A stretch of DNA of 64,000 nt from Aplysia californica (taxonomy: Eukaryota; Mollusca; Gastropoda; Aplysiida; Aplysiidae), in NCBI RefSeq assembly GCF_000002075.1, contig NW_004797295.1, forward strand, positions 550,638 through 614,637, written 5' to 3'. A model generated the notes under the pieces. It had not been told where the DNA came from, made no database searches, and saw only the letters and a program-made list of their open reading frames with translations. The position numbers and the translations under genes are program-made. The number at the start of each line of letters is the position of its first letter. Within the stretch, counting starts at the first letter, position 1. This document shows, piece by piece, positions 36,269 through 47,700 of this stretch.

Positions 36269-36736
36269 TATAAATGAATTTTGAGGTTTTGAATCTGAAT
36301 GACTTTGGATTTTTCCACAGGAGTGAATCGTTTGACTTAGCATGTTGGAATTGAGCTACATCATTCATCTTAATGTGTGGGAATTAAACAATCATAAACT
36401 ATTGTTTTTAAAGTATTAAGATAATATTTTAAAGGCTCCAAAATAAGTATAGCATAGATAGGTTCTAGCATACTCAGATTCATTGAAAAAAAGAGATGTT
36501 GGTCTCATTGCTAGGTTTTTTAATAATTTATCATTTGTATGACATTATTCTTTGTAAAATGTGTAATGTTGTTCACCATTTGCACAACAGTTTGTGCAAG
36601 ATTCGAGAGATGCGCCTCAGTATCTGCCAGAGATTTTAAAAACCCCCGAAGTTTGTGTTGCTCTGACTGTGGTTCTGGTGTGGATCACTCAACTTCTGCT
36701 GGAGGCCTTATTAAGAAACACAGCCCCAAAATCCTA
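27838..36736 (+). CDS. Polycystin-1-like membrane protein with PLAT domain (5' part open)
   Basis: Seven exons in matching phase: 27838-28020, 28415-28499, 29457-29609, 30163-30238, 31361-31483, 34398-34554 and 36591-36736, about 308 residues. Residues 34-56 form a membrane helix (TFAVSVGALLMLAYFLSLVV). A PLAT/LH2-like domain follows at about 75-195: YFCEYFILI, then GRIFIQLFG, FFARGATNIFVF, LGDIVSFKFEF and ISWFPSFVSVL, the last matching the PSWFLxxVxV end of polycystin PLAT domains. Then LFLYHNWLSMM, matching the xxHLWLSxF motif just before the second helix of PKD1 proteins, and membrane helices at about 238-257 and 279-300. PLAT domains bind lipids or proteins and sit on the cytoplasmic side between helices 1 and 2 of polycystin-1 proteins. 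Upstream exons must exist because the first exon opens in frame at an acceptor; no clear GPS cleavage motif was seen. The family is well supported; the exact orthologue is not known. Confidence 0.78.
28200..28390. mobile_element. Decayed piece of foldback family F
   Basis: GTTATTGGTATCACCTTAAA and AATTGAGATATTTGCGATTG are inverted counterparts of 7210-7280. It is in the intron directly before the exon at 28415. Confidence 0.5.
28775..29395 (-). mobile_element. MITE family M, inverted copy
   Basis: Its right end AACTTCGCCACAAATTTTTG then ACCGC, and internal blocks such as TGGGTGGTTTCTACAGATTT and CAGCTGGGACAA, correspond to 20893-21574 in reverse. It ends about 60 bp before the PLAT exon at 29457. 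Confidence 0.75.
30281..30956. mobile_element. piggyBac-like non-autonomous element, family P
   Basis: The left end is TAAACTCTTTCCGGAC and the right end, inverted, is TTAACTCTTTCCAGAC: inverted repeats at TTAA-type sites. Near the left end GGACGTATCGCCGATATAT occurs twice in tandem. No coding capacity. A relative is at 37559. Confidence 0.65.
31590..31722. mobile_element. Right end of a pogo/Tigger-like element
   Basis: It ends GTCGTTAAAGCAGGTTCGAC then TG and TA. The inverted form, CAGTCGAACCTGC next to TA, matches the right end of the element at 52557-53512. The left end is not identified. Confidence 0.5.
31800..32215 (+). mobile_element. SINE family V with tandemly duplicated head
   Basis: Two tRNA-like heads (GTGGCCTCATGGTTAGGC and GTGGCCTAGTGGTTAGGC, each with GGTTCGAATCC or GAGTTCGAATCC) lie about 130 bp apart, each preceded by TTCAGACCTAGAT(C/G)AG. 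Only the second continues into the GTTGTGTCCTTGAG body and CAGGTGGGAATGGGTACCC. Confidence 0.75.
32220..33340. other. Intron, nothing recognised
   Basis: Contains an (ATTT)n run near 32562-32583 and a CTAGAC/CTAGAT cluster near 33288-33312. No exon with matching phase was seen. Confidence 0.4.
33342..33492. repeat. Short inverted repeat with GACCCGATCCC arms
   Basis: GGGATCGGGTCAGGTCGG at the left faces CCGACCCAACCCGACCCGAT at the right, about 150 bp in all. Possibly a very short MITE; no clear target duplication. Confidence 0.6.
33795..33990 (+). mobile_element. SINE family V 3' end with (ATT)n tail
   Basis: CTGTATGCTTCCCGGGAAGT matches the tail of the SINE at 12790-13215, and the copy ends in a long ATT repeat, as retroposed SINEs often do. 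Confidence 0.65.
34573..36268 (+). mobile_element. CR1/L2-like LINE, 5'-truncated, in intron
   Basis: Decayed frames read ALLDLRSAAFDTIDHSIL, LEWFVSYLSN, a YADDIQLYKS catalytic box at about 35008, YLSVDSIKTLISFVLSCLEY, LQLHWLLMKARTQYK and GGRAFSHHVPSQWNVLP. The 3' UTR holds a (GACA)n/(GA)n microsatellite and ends in (TTA)n. It lies directly after the exon ending at 34554. Several frame breaks. Confidence 0.88.
35980..36142. repeat. (GA)n and (GACA)n microsatellite
   Basis: Alternating GAGA and GACAGACA tracts inside the LINE 3' UTR. Confidence 0.95.
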
Positions 36737-37558
36737 GTAAGTTTGAATGCTGCGGGAATGTTATGCTCAAATGTATGACAGTGATTTGGAAATGAAGTTT
36801 GCCTTATTGTGGAGCCAGCTGTTTAATGGGGTCCTCTTTTAAATAGCAAGGACTGCCCATCATCAAGGGAAATGATTCTACTATTACTAAATGAATGACA
36901 CAATATTCAATATGATAACCAGAGGATTTTACTACCTTGAGCAAAACTACAGAGAAATGGAGAGGGGTTGCTGTTGTGGCTTTACAGGCCATGCTTTAAA
37001 AATGTTTACATATCTTTTACTTTTCCTGAGCCTTCAAACATGAGCACTGTTCTGTGAGCGGTCAAGCATGAACACTTTTCTGCAATCTAGTCTAATGATA
37101 GAAGACATAGTGGTAGAGACAATGTATGGCCAATCTTTCCTTGTCTAGATCTATCGCGCATGTTTGCCATAGGCAAATAAAAAGCAATGCCAATCAATCA
37201 CAGCCCCAGCTCAGTGTTAGGTTATGACCCCAGTTAAAATAGGAAATTACATGAATTTCTGGATCAGAGGCTACATGTCAAATGCATGTTGCCTGAAATT
37301 TACAAGACAAGGATGGGAAGGTGGGATGGGCGGGGAGGGAGCAAATCAAGGAGAAGCACCAGCTCACAGAGAAAGGGGGATTATTACTGTGGGCACAGCT
37401 ACAGGATGGGTGCTGTACTCTGTGTGCAGTATGTACCTACCTCTGATGGCCACTTTGCTGGTGGTATTGTGAGACAAATTTACATTAGTTTGTTAAAGAC
37501 CCTGCAACTTGGGCTGTTGGTGGATGATGGTTTCGAGGGGCGACTAATATAATGTTCA

Positions 37559-37859
37559 TTAACTCTTTAAGACCTGAGTTTTTTCCACCGTTTCCCTGAG
37601 TTTTTTCTACAGTCACCTAAACCTAGTGCACTATGTCTCATTATAACCCCAAAAGCTTGCCTCCAACTTCTAAATAGCGGAAACAAAGGCTTAGCCACTA
37701 CTAAAACTTGGTTTGGGAATAGTTCCGAAAAACAAGCAAAAACTAGCACTAAATAAAACAAAACAGTTGTCACTAGCACTGGACGTTCCCAGCGTCCGAT
37801 GGGGAACAGGGTTATCATCGCTGGATGCTCCCAGTGCCCGATGGGGTTCAAAGAGTTAA
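37559..37859. mobile_element. piggyBac-like non-autonomous element, family P
   Basis: TTAACTCTTTAAGACC on the left and TTAACTCTTTGAACCCC (inverted) on the right, with TTAA at both outer edges. Near the right end a 35-bp block with CTGGACGTTCCCAGCGTCCG occurs twice in diverged form. Confidence 0.65.
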
Positions 37860-37952
37860 GGCATTGCTTTTTGTGCATTGGCAAAACCCGGCGGTAAGTA
37901 GGGCTGGTGGAAGGCTAAATGGTGACTACCTCTGCAATATATATTTTTTTTA

Positions 37953-38128
37953 GTAAGTGTTTCACGGCGTTCACAACTGCATAAGGTCATATGAGCGCGC
38001 GGGACACACCAAACATTTCCAGTTGGTAGGAAATTTTGAATTTTGCCCGGGTGGCGGCCAAAGCCTACTCTTATCAATTTTAGACCACCAAGGGATCTTT
38101 AATGTGCGCAACTTGCACACGTGACCTC
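37953..38128 (-). mobile_element. SINE family A, tail half
   Basis: GTTTCACGGCGTTCACAACT, CATAAGGTCATATGAGCGCG and GCCCGGGTGGCGGCCAAAGC match the tail of other A copies. The head is missing and mariner-like sequence follows. Confidence 0.8.
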
Positions 38129-38149
38129 AATGTATTATTTCATCCCATG

Positions 38150-38670
38150 CAGCCAGCGGTCAAATTCAGTGACCATGTCTGCTTCGACTAGTCCTTGGCA
38201 CAGTATTTGTTTTGAACTCCAATTTCTTCCTTCTGTTGAAATCTCTATCTCCTTAGTCCTTTGATTTTGGGGAAGAAATGAAAGACACCTGTTCTCGGGA
38301 ATAGTGGGATTTCCAACTGTTAGCAGTTCAGGGAATCGGTGACCTGTTGAGCAGTGTGCACAAGTGTGCTGTCATGATGGAAGACAACACCTTGCTCAAG
38401 CAGACCCGGCAGCTTTTTTTTGATTGCTGCTCTCAGCTTTGTTTGAAAAACCATCTTGTAATAGTAAGCATTGACTGTTGTTCCAATAAAATTGCCACAC
38501 CTTAGTGATAGAAAAACATGACATGCATAACTTTCAAAGCACCTTTCTTGCATCGAGCTTTCTGGGTTGTGGTGGCCCTGGGTTTCTCCATTTTGCTGAT
38601 TGTTTACTGGTTCTGATTCCCTTGAATACACCCATGTTTCATCATCTGTTATCATCATTGCCTTTCTCAC
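38150..38670 (-). mobile_element. mariner transposase fragment
   Basis: A 116-codon minus-strand frame reads MITDDETWVYSRESEPVNNQ at the start, GTTVNAYYYKMVF in the middle and LEQGVVFHHDSTLVHTAQQV at the end, the two aspartate motifs of mariner transposases (DETW and HHDNAxxHTA). Decayed sequence to about 38150 gives a HFFPKIKGLR-like motif, which corresponds to the third acidic region. The N-terminus is lost. Inactive fragment. Confidence 0.82.
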
Positions 38671-38671
38671 C

Positions 38672-39115
38672 CTTGATCAGGATATAGGCCACGAACACTT
38701 TCCACCTTTCCCTATCCTGGGCTAGTTGCTTGATGTTACTCCATGTCTTCCCACTTTTCTGTACATCCATTTCCGTGACTCTTCTCTAGGTTCCATGTGG
38801 TCTTCCCCTTGATCTTTTACCCTGTGGGTTCTAATCTAACACTTTCCTTGTTATGCAGCTGCTTGACTTCCTGAGAGTGTGTCCAAATCCATCGCCAACG
38901 CCTTCTTCCCATCTCATCTCTGACTGGGCTCTGTCTCGTTCTTCTTTATACTTCTTCGTTAGTAACTTTTTCTGTCCATCTCAGTAACTTCCTTAGGCAC
39001 CTGTTCAAGAAAACCTGGATCCTCTTTATGCAAGTCTGAGATGCGTTCCATGCCTCACATCCATACAACAAGACTGACTTCATATCACCCGTTATATTTT
39101 TTAAAAGATCTGTCC
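38672..39115 (-). mobile_element. LINE 3' fragment abutting the mariner
   Basis: Decayed minus-strand frames include FGHTLRKSSSCITRKVLD, NPQGKRSRGRPHGT and KTWSNIKQLAQDRERWKVFV, the C-terminal block of a common animal non-LTR family. The RT is missing. Confidence 0.8.
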
Positions 39116-39164
39116 CTTTGTTCTGTACCTGGTGGACAAAACCATGTGTGCACTCGATTGGGGG

Positions 39165-39635
39165 GGGGGGGGGGCTCTCGTGGTCTAGAGGCTAAGGTGT
39201 TTGTCTCTCATGCAATAGATTCCGGATTTGAATCCGGATAGCGACGGAAAATTTTCTTCTCTAAAATTTTCTCCTTTTATATCCTTTCCTGCTCTCTTAC
39301 AATGTTCTGTCGTCTGCTGGGCTCCTGACTCTTTCTGCAGCCTTTCTGCTGACTCCTTGGCTCCTCCTTACTGATGTCTTTCAGCCACGCCCCTGATCTT
39401 ATGGTAGGTAAGATCTACACTTAGCCTTCTCGGATAAGGGCGAAAAATCTCTGAGGTCTCGTGTGCAAGTTACATACATCAAAGATCCCTTGATGGTTCA
39501 AAATCGATAAGAGTAGGCTTTGGCTGCCATCAATGCAAAATTTAACTTTTTCTACCAACTGAAAATGTTTCAAGTGTCCTGCGCGCTCACATGACCTTAT
39601 GCAGTTGCGAGCACTGTAAAACAGCACTGATCTTC
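39165..39635 (+). mobile_element. tRNA-derived SINE, family A, full length
   Basis: Head CTCTCGTGGTCTAGAGGCTA and GGATTTGAATCCGG, body CTGTCGTCTGCTGGGCTCCT, tail CACATGACCTTATGCAGTTG. Preceded by a poly-G run. Confidence 0.87.
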
Positions 39636-39639
39636 CTTT

Positions 39640-41762
39640 TGCCCGTCAATCAGCAGACGAGGAACCCATTTTGCACAAAGCTTTATTTTATTAAGGCCAC
39701 ACATGAGGTTTTGGGGTCTAATTTGGGTCCAAACAATGTTTTTGGGCTTTAAGTAACTTCCCTTGAAAATTATGTGCTAAATCGGATGGAAGTACTCCCA
39801 AAGCTCTATTTCAAAGAGATAGCTGTATAAAGGTTGTAACATTGTGAGCCAATACTTTAGAACAATTTTGAGATGTTTTTGCTCCTTTCCTCAAAATGTT
39901 CATTTCTAGGCTTTAAAAACTAACAATTAAAAAACCATCCAAGATAGAGACATGAAATTTGAAGGATAAGTGCACCATGCAATTTTAAATAAAATTACCG
40001 TAGCTTTTTCTAATATTTGGTTAAAAAATATTTTAAAGGATTTTTTTACTTTGTTATTTTTGTCATTCGCTTATTTAAAAAAAAAAAAAATTTCTCTTTT
40101 ATTTTTCCCAGAAGGGCACTTTGGTTTACAGTGACAAACATAAAAATACATATATATTAATACGTACATACATAAATACGTGCACAAATACAAACATAAA
40201 TACACAATATTACACAAATACAAAACAGTATACAACCATGCCATTGTCAGGCGCCACTGTGCAGCACCCTGTATTTTGAGCTAGGGTTGTCATGTCTTGC
40301 TTAAGGACACACCCCAGTGACCACCATCTGATCCCCATGTCACCAATACTTTCTTGACATTACTTGAGTCTAAACTCACCTACTTAGCCACTGGAGACCC
40401 TAATATGCAAGTCTTCTAACAGTAATAGAATGATTGATATTTACAATATCAAGAAAAGCTAGCGTCATTTTCTTAAGATGTGTGTGCAGATTACAAATAT
40501 ATTATTAGTTAATAGATTTAGCTTCAGATAGTCGGGTTTCACTCTAATTTGCCATTTATGTTATTATATAACTGATAATGATTCCCAAAACTGAATATTT
40601 TTAATCCTTGAATGGAATACTATGAGAAAATACCAGTTAAAATCACTTGATTGTAAATTTTGGTGCTAAGAAGTAGAGTGTGGCCTTACGATCGTCTGTG
40701 AGAATTTCATGAGCTGCTGTCTTTAGCAAAACAACTTTTTCAGATATATTGCTCACAGTTTTTTGCCTGTCTTCTTAGACAGAATGTTGAACCTGCAAAA
40801 TTTTTTGTTCAGAAACAAAACTGGGCCCCATTAGGATATTGGGGAAATGGGTAATTTTTTTGGACAGTTTCTCTAAAAGAACCAGGAACTTAATGACTGC
40901 TGAAACATCATATTTTGAGAATAAGCCTTTCATCTTTTTGATCGCCATGGTGTGATCAAGCCCCAAAAAGTAAACATAAATAAAGCATATTAATGACAAT
41001 TACCGGGTTGTGTAGTGGTATGAAAATGATGTAGAAATTATACACATGTTGAAATAAGGTAATGTAAAATTTCTTACTATTTGCTTGAAAAATATGCGAG
41101 TTATAAGACAGGGAAACTTTCCTCTTGGTCAGACCTTGTATTACTATGCCTACAATAGTGGAATAATGTCGTCTACATTTCAAAATTCATAATAAGTACT
41201 GTGTAATGTATTCCAGATTTCAGAGAAGTACTATGTAATGTATCAGGGTTTGAATAGTATTTTGTATTTTGGGATACTGAGATACAAAAATGAAACATTG
41301 TTTCAGTCTCTACAAACTGAACAAAATTAGGTTGGCTAATCATTCAATTAGTCTACAATCTGGACATTTTCATGAAGCAAGGCGTTAGCCACCAGCTCTA
41401 CCCTCAATGCTAACAGGCCTGTTTGTGTATTTGTCCTGGGACTGCTATCTTTGTTTATTACACACCTCTGCTTTAATGGGAAGGAAAAAGGGACTCCTCA
41501 TTCCAAATCAGATTTTAGATAAAAGCTTTTGTGATGGGTCAATGGCACTCTCAAACTACTTTCAGTCATTCAGAACGACCTATGTATCACACAGAATGTA
41601 TGCTGTGCTGTCTAGCTGTATGTTGAACGCATGTCTAAGGTGACCACCATTAATACGAATGGAAGGTGGACATGTGTTCACATGTTTTTGTAATAGTAAT
41701 ACAGATCAAGGTTTAAGGTTTCATGAATTTTATACTCTATCCGTTCAATATCGTGTTTTCAG
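39640..41762. other. Intron, mostly unique AT-rich DNA with a possible decayed SINE at 40130-40420
   Basis: At 40250-40320 the minus strand contains GTGTGTCCTTAAGCAAGACA and GGTGCTGCACAGTGGCGCCT, which resemble the body of a tRNA SINE. An ATACATA-rich run lies before it. No further exon was found. Confidence 0.35.
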
Positions 41763-44700
41763 TTGTGCATCATTGAAACTCTATGATGGCCTCGCAGATG
41801 TCATAGAGTCTCCATTCATTGGACGCGATTTTCTTGTTGAATATGACTGGGAAGGAGTCAAACCATTGATTCCCAGACACGGTGTAGTAATGGCCATGGG
41901 GAGCTCACATGGATATGCCCAGAGTGTCTTTAACATTGGAAAGCTTCATTCTGTCTACAATCTTTGGGGCATATATACATTAGAGGAACAAAGGTCCTGA
42001 GTTGTTGTTTTTTTGCTTGTTTCTTGTCTTATTTCTTCCCTGTGTTTCTGTTGAAGTTCTGGGTGAGTTATGTGTAGAAGATAAGATTCCTGTGTATGGT
42101 TATCATAAGAGAAAGTCAATGGTGGAGGAAAACACCAGATGTTCTTGAAAGATGTGTAGAGATACTTTTTCATTTATAACATCTAGGATTTGAGAAAACA
42201 AAATTTGCCAAATGCCTAGCACTTCTTTGTAAGGTTTCTTATGAAGGGACTTAATTGTGGGTTTTTTTGTGTTGTTTATTTAGAATAACTCATTTATAAT
42301 ATTAATAAGATTTTGAATCTTTCTTTAGCCTCTATAATATAATCAAAATGGTCATGTTGATTATATGAAAGCTCAAAGGGAAGGGAATTTATTACATAAA
42401 ATGTGACCTCAGAATCAAAAATGAATTACATTTGTGGGGCTAAAATGTGAGCAAATTTCTTTGACCAAAAGTTCAGATGGTCGGGAATTTGGAATGATGT
42501 TTATTTGCAGTTTCTTATTTCAACGGACATTCCTTTTTTGTTGTGGTTTTCCCACTTTTTTTTACTTGTGTGGGAGCAGATATTGAATTTTAATATGACT
42601 TTTAAAAATAAGACAAGACAGAGTTGACAAAAAAATAGGAAAAAGTCAGAATTCTAAGGGTCAGTAATTTATTAGTAAAATGCTGACATTAAGCTCTGTA
42701 ATATTACAGCTTCCTTTGTACTGCTTCTCTCAGCGATATTTTGGAGAGAGCAACGGAGCATCAATGGACGTGTCCAGAATTCAAGGATGTAGCTTCCTGA
42801 AACAATGAATGAACAATGAATTGTACTTCTAAGCTTAAGGGTTGCTGTGAACATTATGTTAGATCTAATTAGAGCAGTGCATTCTGTGATAATGTCAAGA
42901 GATTTTGTTGTACAGCAAGAAGCTTTCTAAGTTTATTCTCAAGAGAGATTGTATTATTTCTATATCTTTATATGTACCGGGAGAAGTACCAGATGCATTG
43001 ATGCAGATTCTGAGATGGTGTAAAATTTCTTTAAAAGAAAGAAAAGACAGATTTAAGTGGCTGGTTGAAGGATGACTGATTTTTACATTTACTTTTCATG
43101 TGTTCAGAGAGTGGAGTATCTTTACACGAAGCATTAATGCAGCTGCTCTTCCGCTGCCTCCGTCAATGAGGTGGCTTGCTAAGGAAACTTGGAGCATCAA
43201 AGAAGAAATACTTGTAAATCAGTATGAAAGAACACACGACAGTCCAGTGTGCCTCTTCTGTTCCTGGTTACGCGACTGGCCTGCACCTTACATTAATGAA
43301 CCTCAGCAGGTACGCCCAATTGTTTAATTTTAAAAAAAAAATTTTTAAGATGTGCTTTGGGTTTTTTTTTCCTTTCCTTGTGACATAATTGTTAACTGTT
43401 TAGTTTTTTTTAGCCTCGATTAATGTTTATTTTGGTGCATATATTTGTATTACCATTAAACTTAAGTGCAAAGTGAATCGTGTCTTCAAACATTTTTTTT
43501 AAAAGAATAGGCCCTTTAACTTTTTTGGCCTTCTTAATTTGAACTTGCCATATGATTTTGCTTTCAAATTAAAGAGTTTCTTGGGCCTGAAGATGCAATC
43601 ATCATGACTAAACTTGATATGTTATTGTGATACATTTTTACACCTGCTTTTGAAGAGGATTGCTCACATTCTTGCTGTGCTCTATGATAACCAATAGCCT
43701 TGTGTGATCACCAGACATGGCTTTTTGAGTAGATGTTAGTAGTATCAAAGTCTTACAACTGAGAAAAATGGGGTCATACCTGCATTTTGTTTTGTGAATC
43801 CAGAATCCTCGATGATGGTTAATGTAAAAGTTCTTTTTTCTCAGGAAAGGGGGATCTGTTGCAAACCATCATTCATGGGAGTCGGATATTGAGCATGGAT
43901 GATGCGATATTGTAAGGACATTGCTACCTGTAAAAGCTTGCTCCACACTCATGGTATTTTTATGATGCAAGGTTCATGCTTGTCTATTATATTCCAGGCA
44001 GGTGTGATCTTCAGTAACATCATCTGCAAAGATATTCTTACCCTCATCAAGATGGAGAACAGGCTCACCCGTGCACGATTTGCTCGTGTTTGTTTGTTCC
44101 AATGGCATGGATTGCTGTGTTTTGTTTTCTTGTACTTCATTTTGCAAGAAGCAGACAGAAGAAATGAAGCCACATCAGCTGTAAGTGAAGAGTTTCTTGG
44201 CAAAAATTGTTAAGTCCATTTTTTTTTTTACAGACATAGTGAGAGTGAGAATATTCGGACTTGTGATTCCCATAACCGATGTAGATTCATACAAAAAAAG
44301 AACATTTTCAAATTCTTAAATTCACGCTGTATGGCTTGTAGCCATTTGAGGGAAATAATCTATTTTTTAACATTTGTGGTGTGATATGCTCATAGATCCT
44401 TTTAGGTTTGGGCCACTGATTAGAAATAAGTGATGGGACTTGTTGCTTGCAGAGCTTAGTGTGGACTGTTGTGTTAACATTACTTAAAAAGGAAAGAGAA
44501 AAGGAAGGTGAGGTGGGGTGGGAGGGTTCCTGTTGTGTGTGACTCTTCAGCAGATTAAGGGGAGGGACCCCGGAAGTCCTGATTTGGCTCAAAACTGGAT
44601 TCTAAGTTGTGGGCATTTTTAGCTTCTTCAGCCTCTCTTACCACTAATTCATCACATAAGAACCCCTTAAAACCTTATTTCTTCCCATTCCAGGCGTGTT

Positions 44701-47700
44701 TGTCACCACCATTTCCTCATAAAGTCAGTCTTTTATTTTTCTTTATCGTCCGTTTTCTCGAAACATGGTTTTTCTATATACTTTTTAAAATAACTCCACC
44801 TTGTTTCATCCAATCCTCATTAAATTTTCACAGAATGAAGAAAAGATGTAATACACTTTTGTGATGAAATTTTGATATATCGCTAGCTGCGTGATTCTAC
44901 TGCCTAAGTGACAAAATTTTCGAAAATCACTTTTTGATCCCTTTATGTAGTACAGCCTTTGATCCACCTTATGTTAAAATCCCGAGTTTGAAAGATTACT
45001 GCAAAATGTTTCAATCCTTCAGTAAATCAATTGCCTATATCACACCAGTCCCCAATTTCCATGTGATTCAACCGCCCAAGTGCCAGTTTTGCAGCCTGGT
45101 GGCGAATGGACGGTTGAATCACGCAAACTCAGTGGCTTGTTGAGGTGTTCACCTGTCGCGTAGGCGGAGTGATCCATACGACTGTGACCTTTGTCAAAAC
45201 AGACTGAGGGTAACATCAAAACAAAGAGCTGCCTTTGCTAAATTCGACTCAAATCAAACTCTATCGATAGCCAGGAGATTTTGTCCTAGTAGTTTGCATA
45301 ATCTATCTCTAGGTTTGGTAGTGTAGTTGAGAAAGGGCAAGATGGCATCAAAGAATATGTTAATACTGACTCTACCAAGTTGGTAAATTATGGGAAAAGC
45401 TACAGATGATTGATTTTTTTAAAAAGTCTATGATTGACAGCTAAAGGGCACTCATTTCACATTCGGTACTACTATTGGAAAATATTTTTATCAATACTCT
45501 TTGCGTTTCTTAATTTACTTTAAGTGTGCACCCTTTGCTGTGTCTGTCATGTACTATTCTTGAATCATTGATTAGTTAATCAGTGACGGGTAGATGATAC
45601 TTAATTTGTCACTCAAAAAAAGCAACTCGTAAACATATTCGCCCCGAAAATTATCTCTTCAGCAAACCTTCAACTTAAACTCTCCAGCTCTACACTTCAA
45701 TTTGAAATAAATCTCATACATTCTACCTATATGCAAAACAATGAGTTTGAATACAACTGCCCTCACTCAGTGGTTATTCATGACTGTTGGAAAGACAGTT
45801 TATTTGACTTAAAGATGGGAGCTCGCAGTGGATGGGATCAGATTATGTCTCGTGTACATGGACTTGGGGGTGGATTTGTTAGTATGACTTTGAATGCATA
45901 TGCTGCACTTATGATATATAATAATAGGACCAAATTAACTGTCTAATTTTTAAAAAATTTGGTAACCATATATATAAAAATCAGTTGTATTGCAGATTGA
46001 AGAACCAGTATTTGACTACCCCTGAGATCTAAATGGCGAACACAAAAAAGAACATGGCATCACTTTTTGCTTGCTGGGGTCATAGGATTTAATTAGCCCT
46101 GATGTGACTTTGCCGGTGTCCTTTAAGAAGTTTACATTTTTGTCAACTTTCAAAACAATATGACTTCCTTCCCATCCACACTACACACCATTACACTGAT
46201 GTACTGAAAATTTATTGTTTTGAGATTGATTCATTCCTTGAATGGTTATTTTCTGTGCCTTAGTTTTTGTTTCAAACATGTTTATAAAATATCTAATTTG
46301 TCCTATTTTTATTTACATACGTTTGCATAAATGATTCTTCATTTTAACATCTGTTCAACGGATTTCTCCAAAATCTGTGTTAAACTGACAATGAATATCA
46401 TGCCCAATACCTTGAGAAATGGTTGAATCTGGCCTTGTGGTCAAGTTTTAGGAGTAGAAATGCACATCTACAGTTTTGACAAAATATGCTGAGTGCTAGA
46501 ACCCTGCTTTACTATGAAACACACAAGACAAAGACACTTTGCCTTTAGACATGAGTCATACAACTACGAATGAGATGTGATCATTTAAATACACATATTT
46601 GTTTAACTCTATTAAAATTCCACTACTGGTGCACCTTGAGAAAGAAGAAGATTGCATATCTTTATAATGTCGCATCATTCTCCTCGCATGTTGCGGTGAA
46701 AAATCAAGACGACTCAGCTGTGAGTTGACTTGACATTATGTACATACTCGCAGTGTAATCTCAACTCATCTGGCACTTGTTATCAAGATGTATGCAAGGA
46801 TAATTTCTTTGTCCTGTCAAATACACGTATCAGGTGCAGCTAAACACAAGGTTTTGTGGTGCAAAACAAGAAAGAGAGTAGGGTGTTGACTGGCCTTATG
46901 GTGTGGTGTTCCTCACCAAATATTCATCTGCCAGAAAAGGAGGAGGGCACAGGGAGTGCGGGGGGGTGGGGGTGGGGGGTGTGAATGAAGGTTGTCTGCT
47001 TGTTCCACCTTCTGGTACTTCTACATATATGTATGACCCACCTGCGGTAATAACCAATGGGCCCTTATGTGTTTTCACATCTTAATATAGAGGAGAGGCA
47101 GAGAGGCACCTGTGTAAGAAGCGGAAGTTTAGGGGCATCTCCCGGAGGAACCTGTGGTCAAGAGTAACACTGGCCTTTTCAGGATGAAGGCAGAGGGAAG
47201 GGGGCCTTTAGATGAAGAGGTGACTACTTATCTATCTGTGTGGGGGCAACCATAAATGAAGCCAAAGAAGCAGTGTGAATAGTGTTGCAAGGACCTCCCT
47301 GTAGTTGGGCTTTGGTTTCTAAGTGTGGCTGTTTACTGCTGTTTCCTTCTGCTTCATGTCTAGTCTTGTTTTTATCTCTGCTCACGTTTGTACTACTGTG
47401 ACAGCATTATAGTCTGCAAAAGAATAAGAATGTCTTTGAAAATGAAAATATGAGTACTATACCATTATTTTTTTAATTGCTATTTTGTGAACAATTTGTG
47501 ATAGAAATACTTAACAAATGCTGATACTATCATAGTGATTGTCTGACATTGACAGCCAGTTTATTCTCTATTACTTTCAGATCAAAGCCTTCATTCGGAG
47601 AACAGTGGATCAATTTAGCAACAGGAATGCGCGTGAAATCCAGGCGAAGTGGGAATTGAGAAAGCGACATTTCCAGTCTGTATTTAAAGGAAAGATCAGA

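Noticed and set aside
37224-37552. Open frames with a hydrophobic stretch between PLAT-gene exons
   Set aside because: No splice borders, no similarity to polycystin helices, and a low-complexity Gly/Glu part; probably random.
44885-45125. Small element with GCGTGATT.../...AATCACGC ends
   Set aside because: Arms are short and diverged, with no target duplication; kept only as a note within the intron entry.
45731-45946. 71-codon frame in the 43.3-47.6 kb intron
   Set aside because: No AG acceptor or donor in suitable phase and no recognisable domain.
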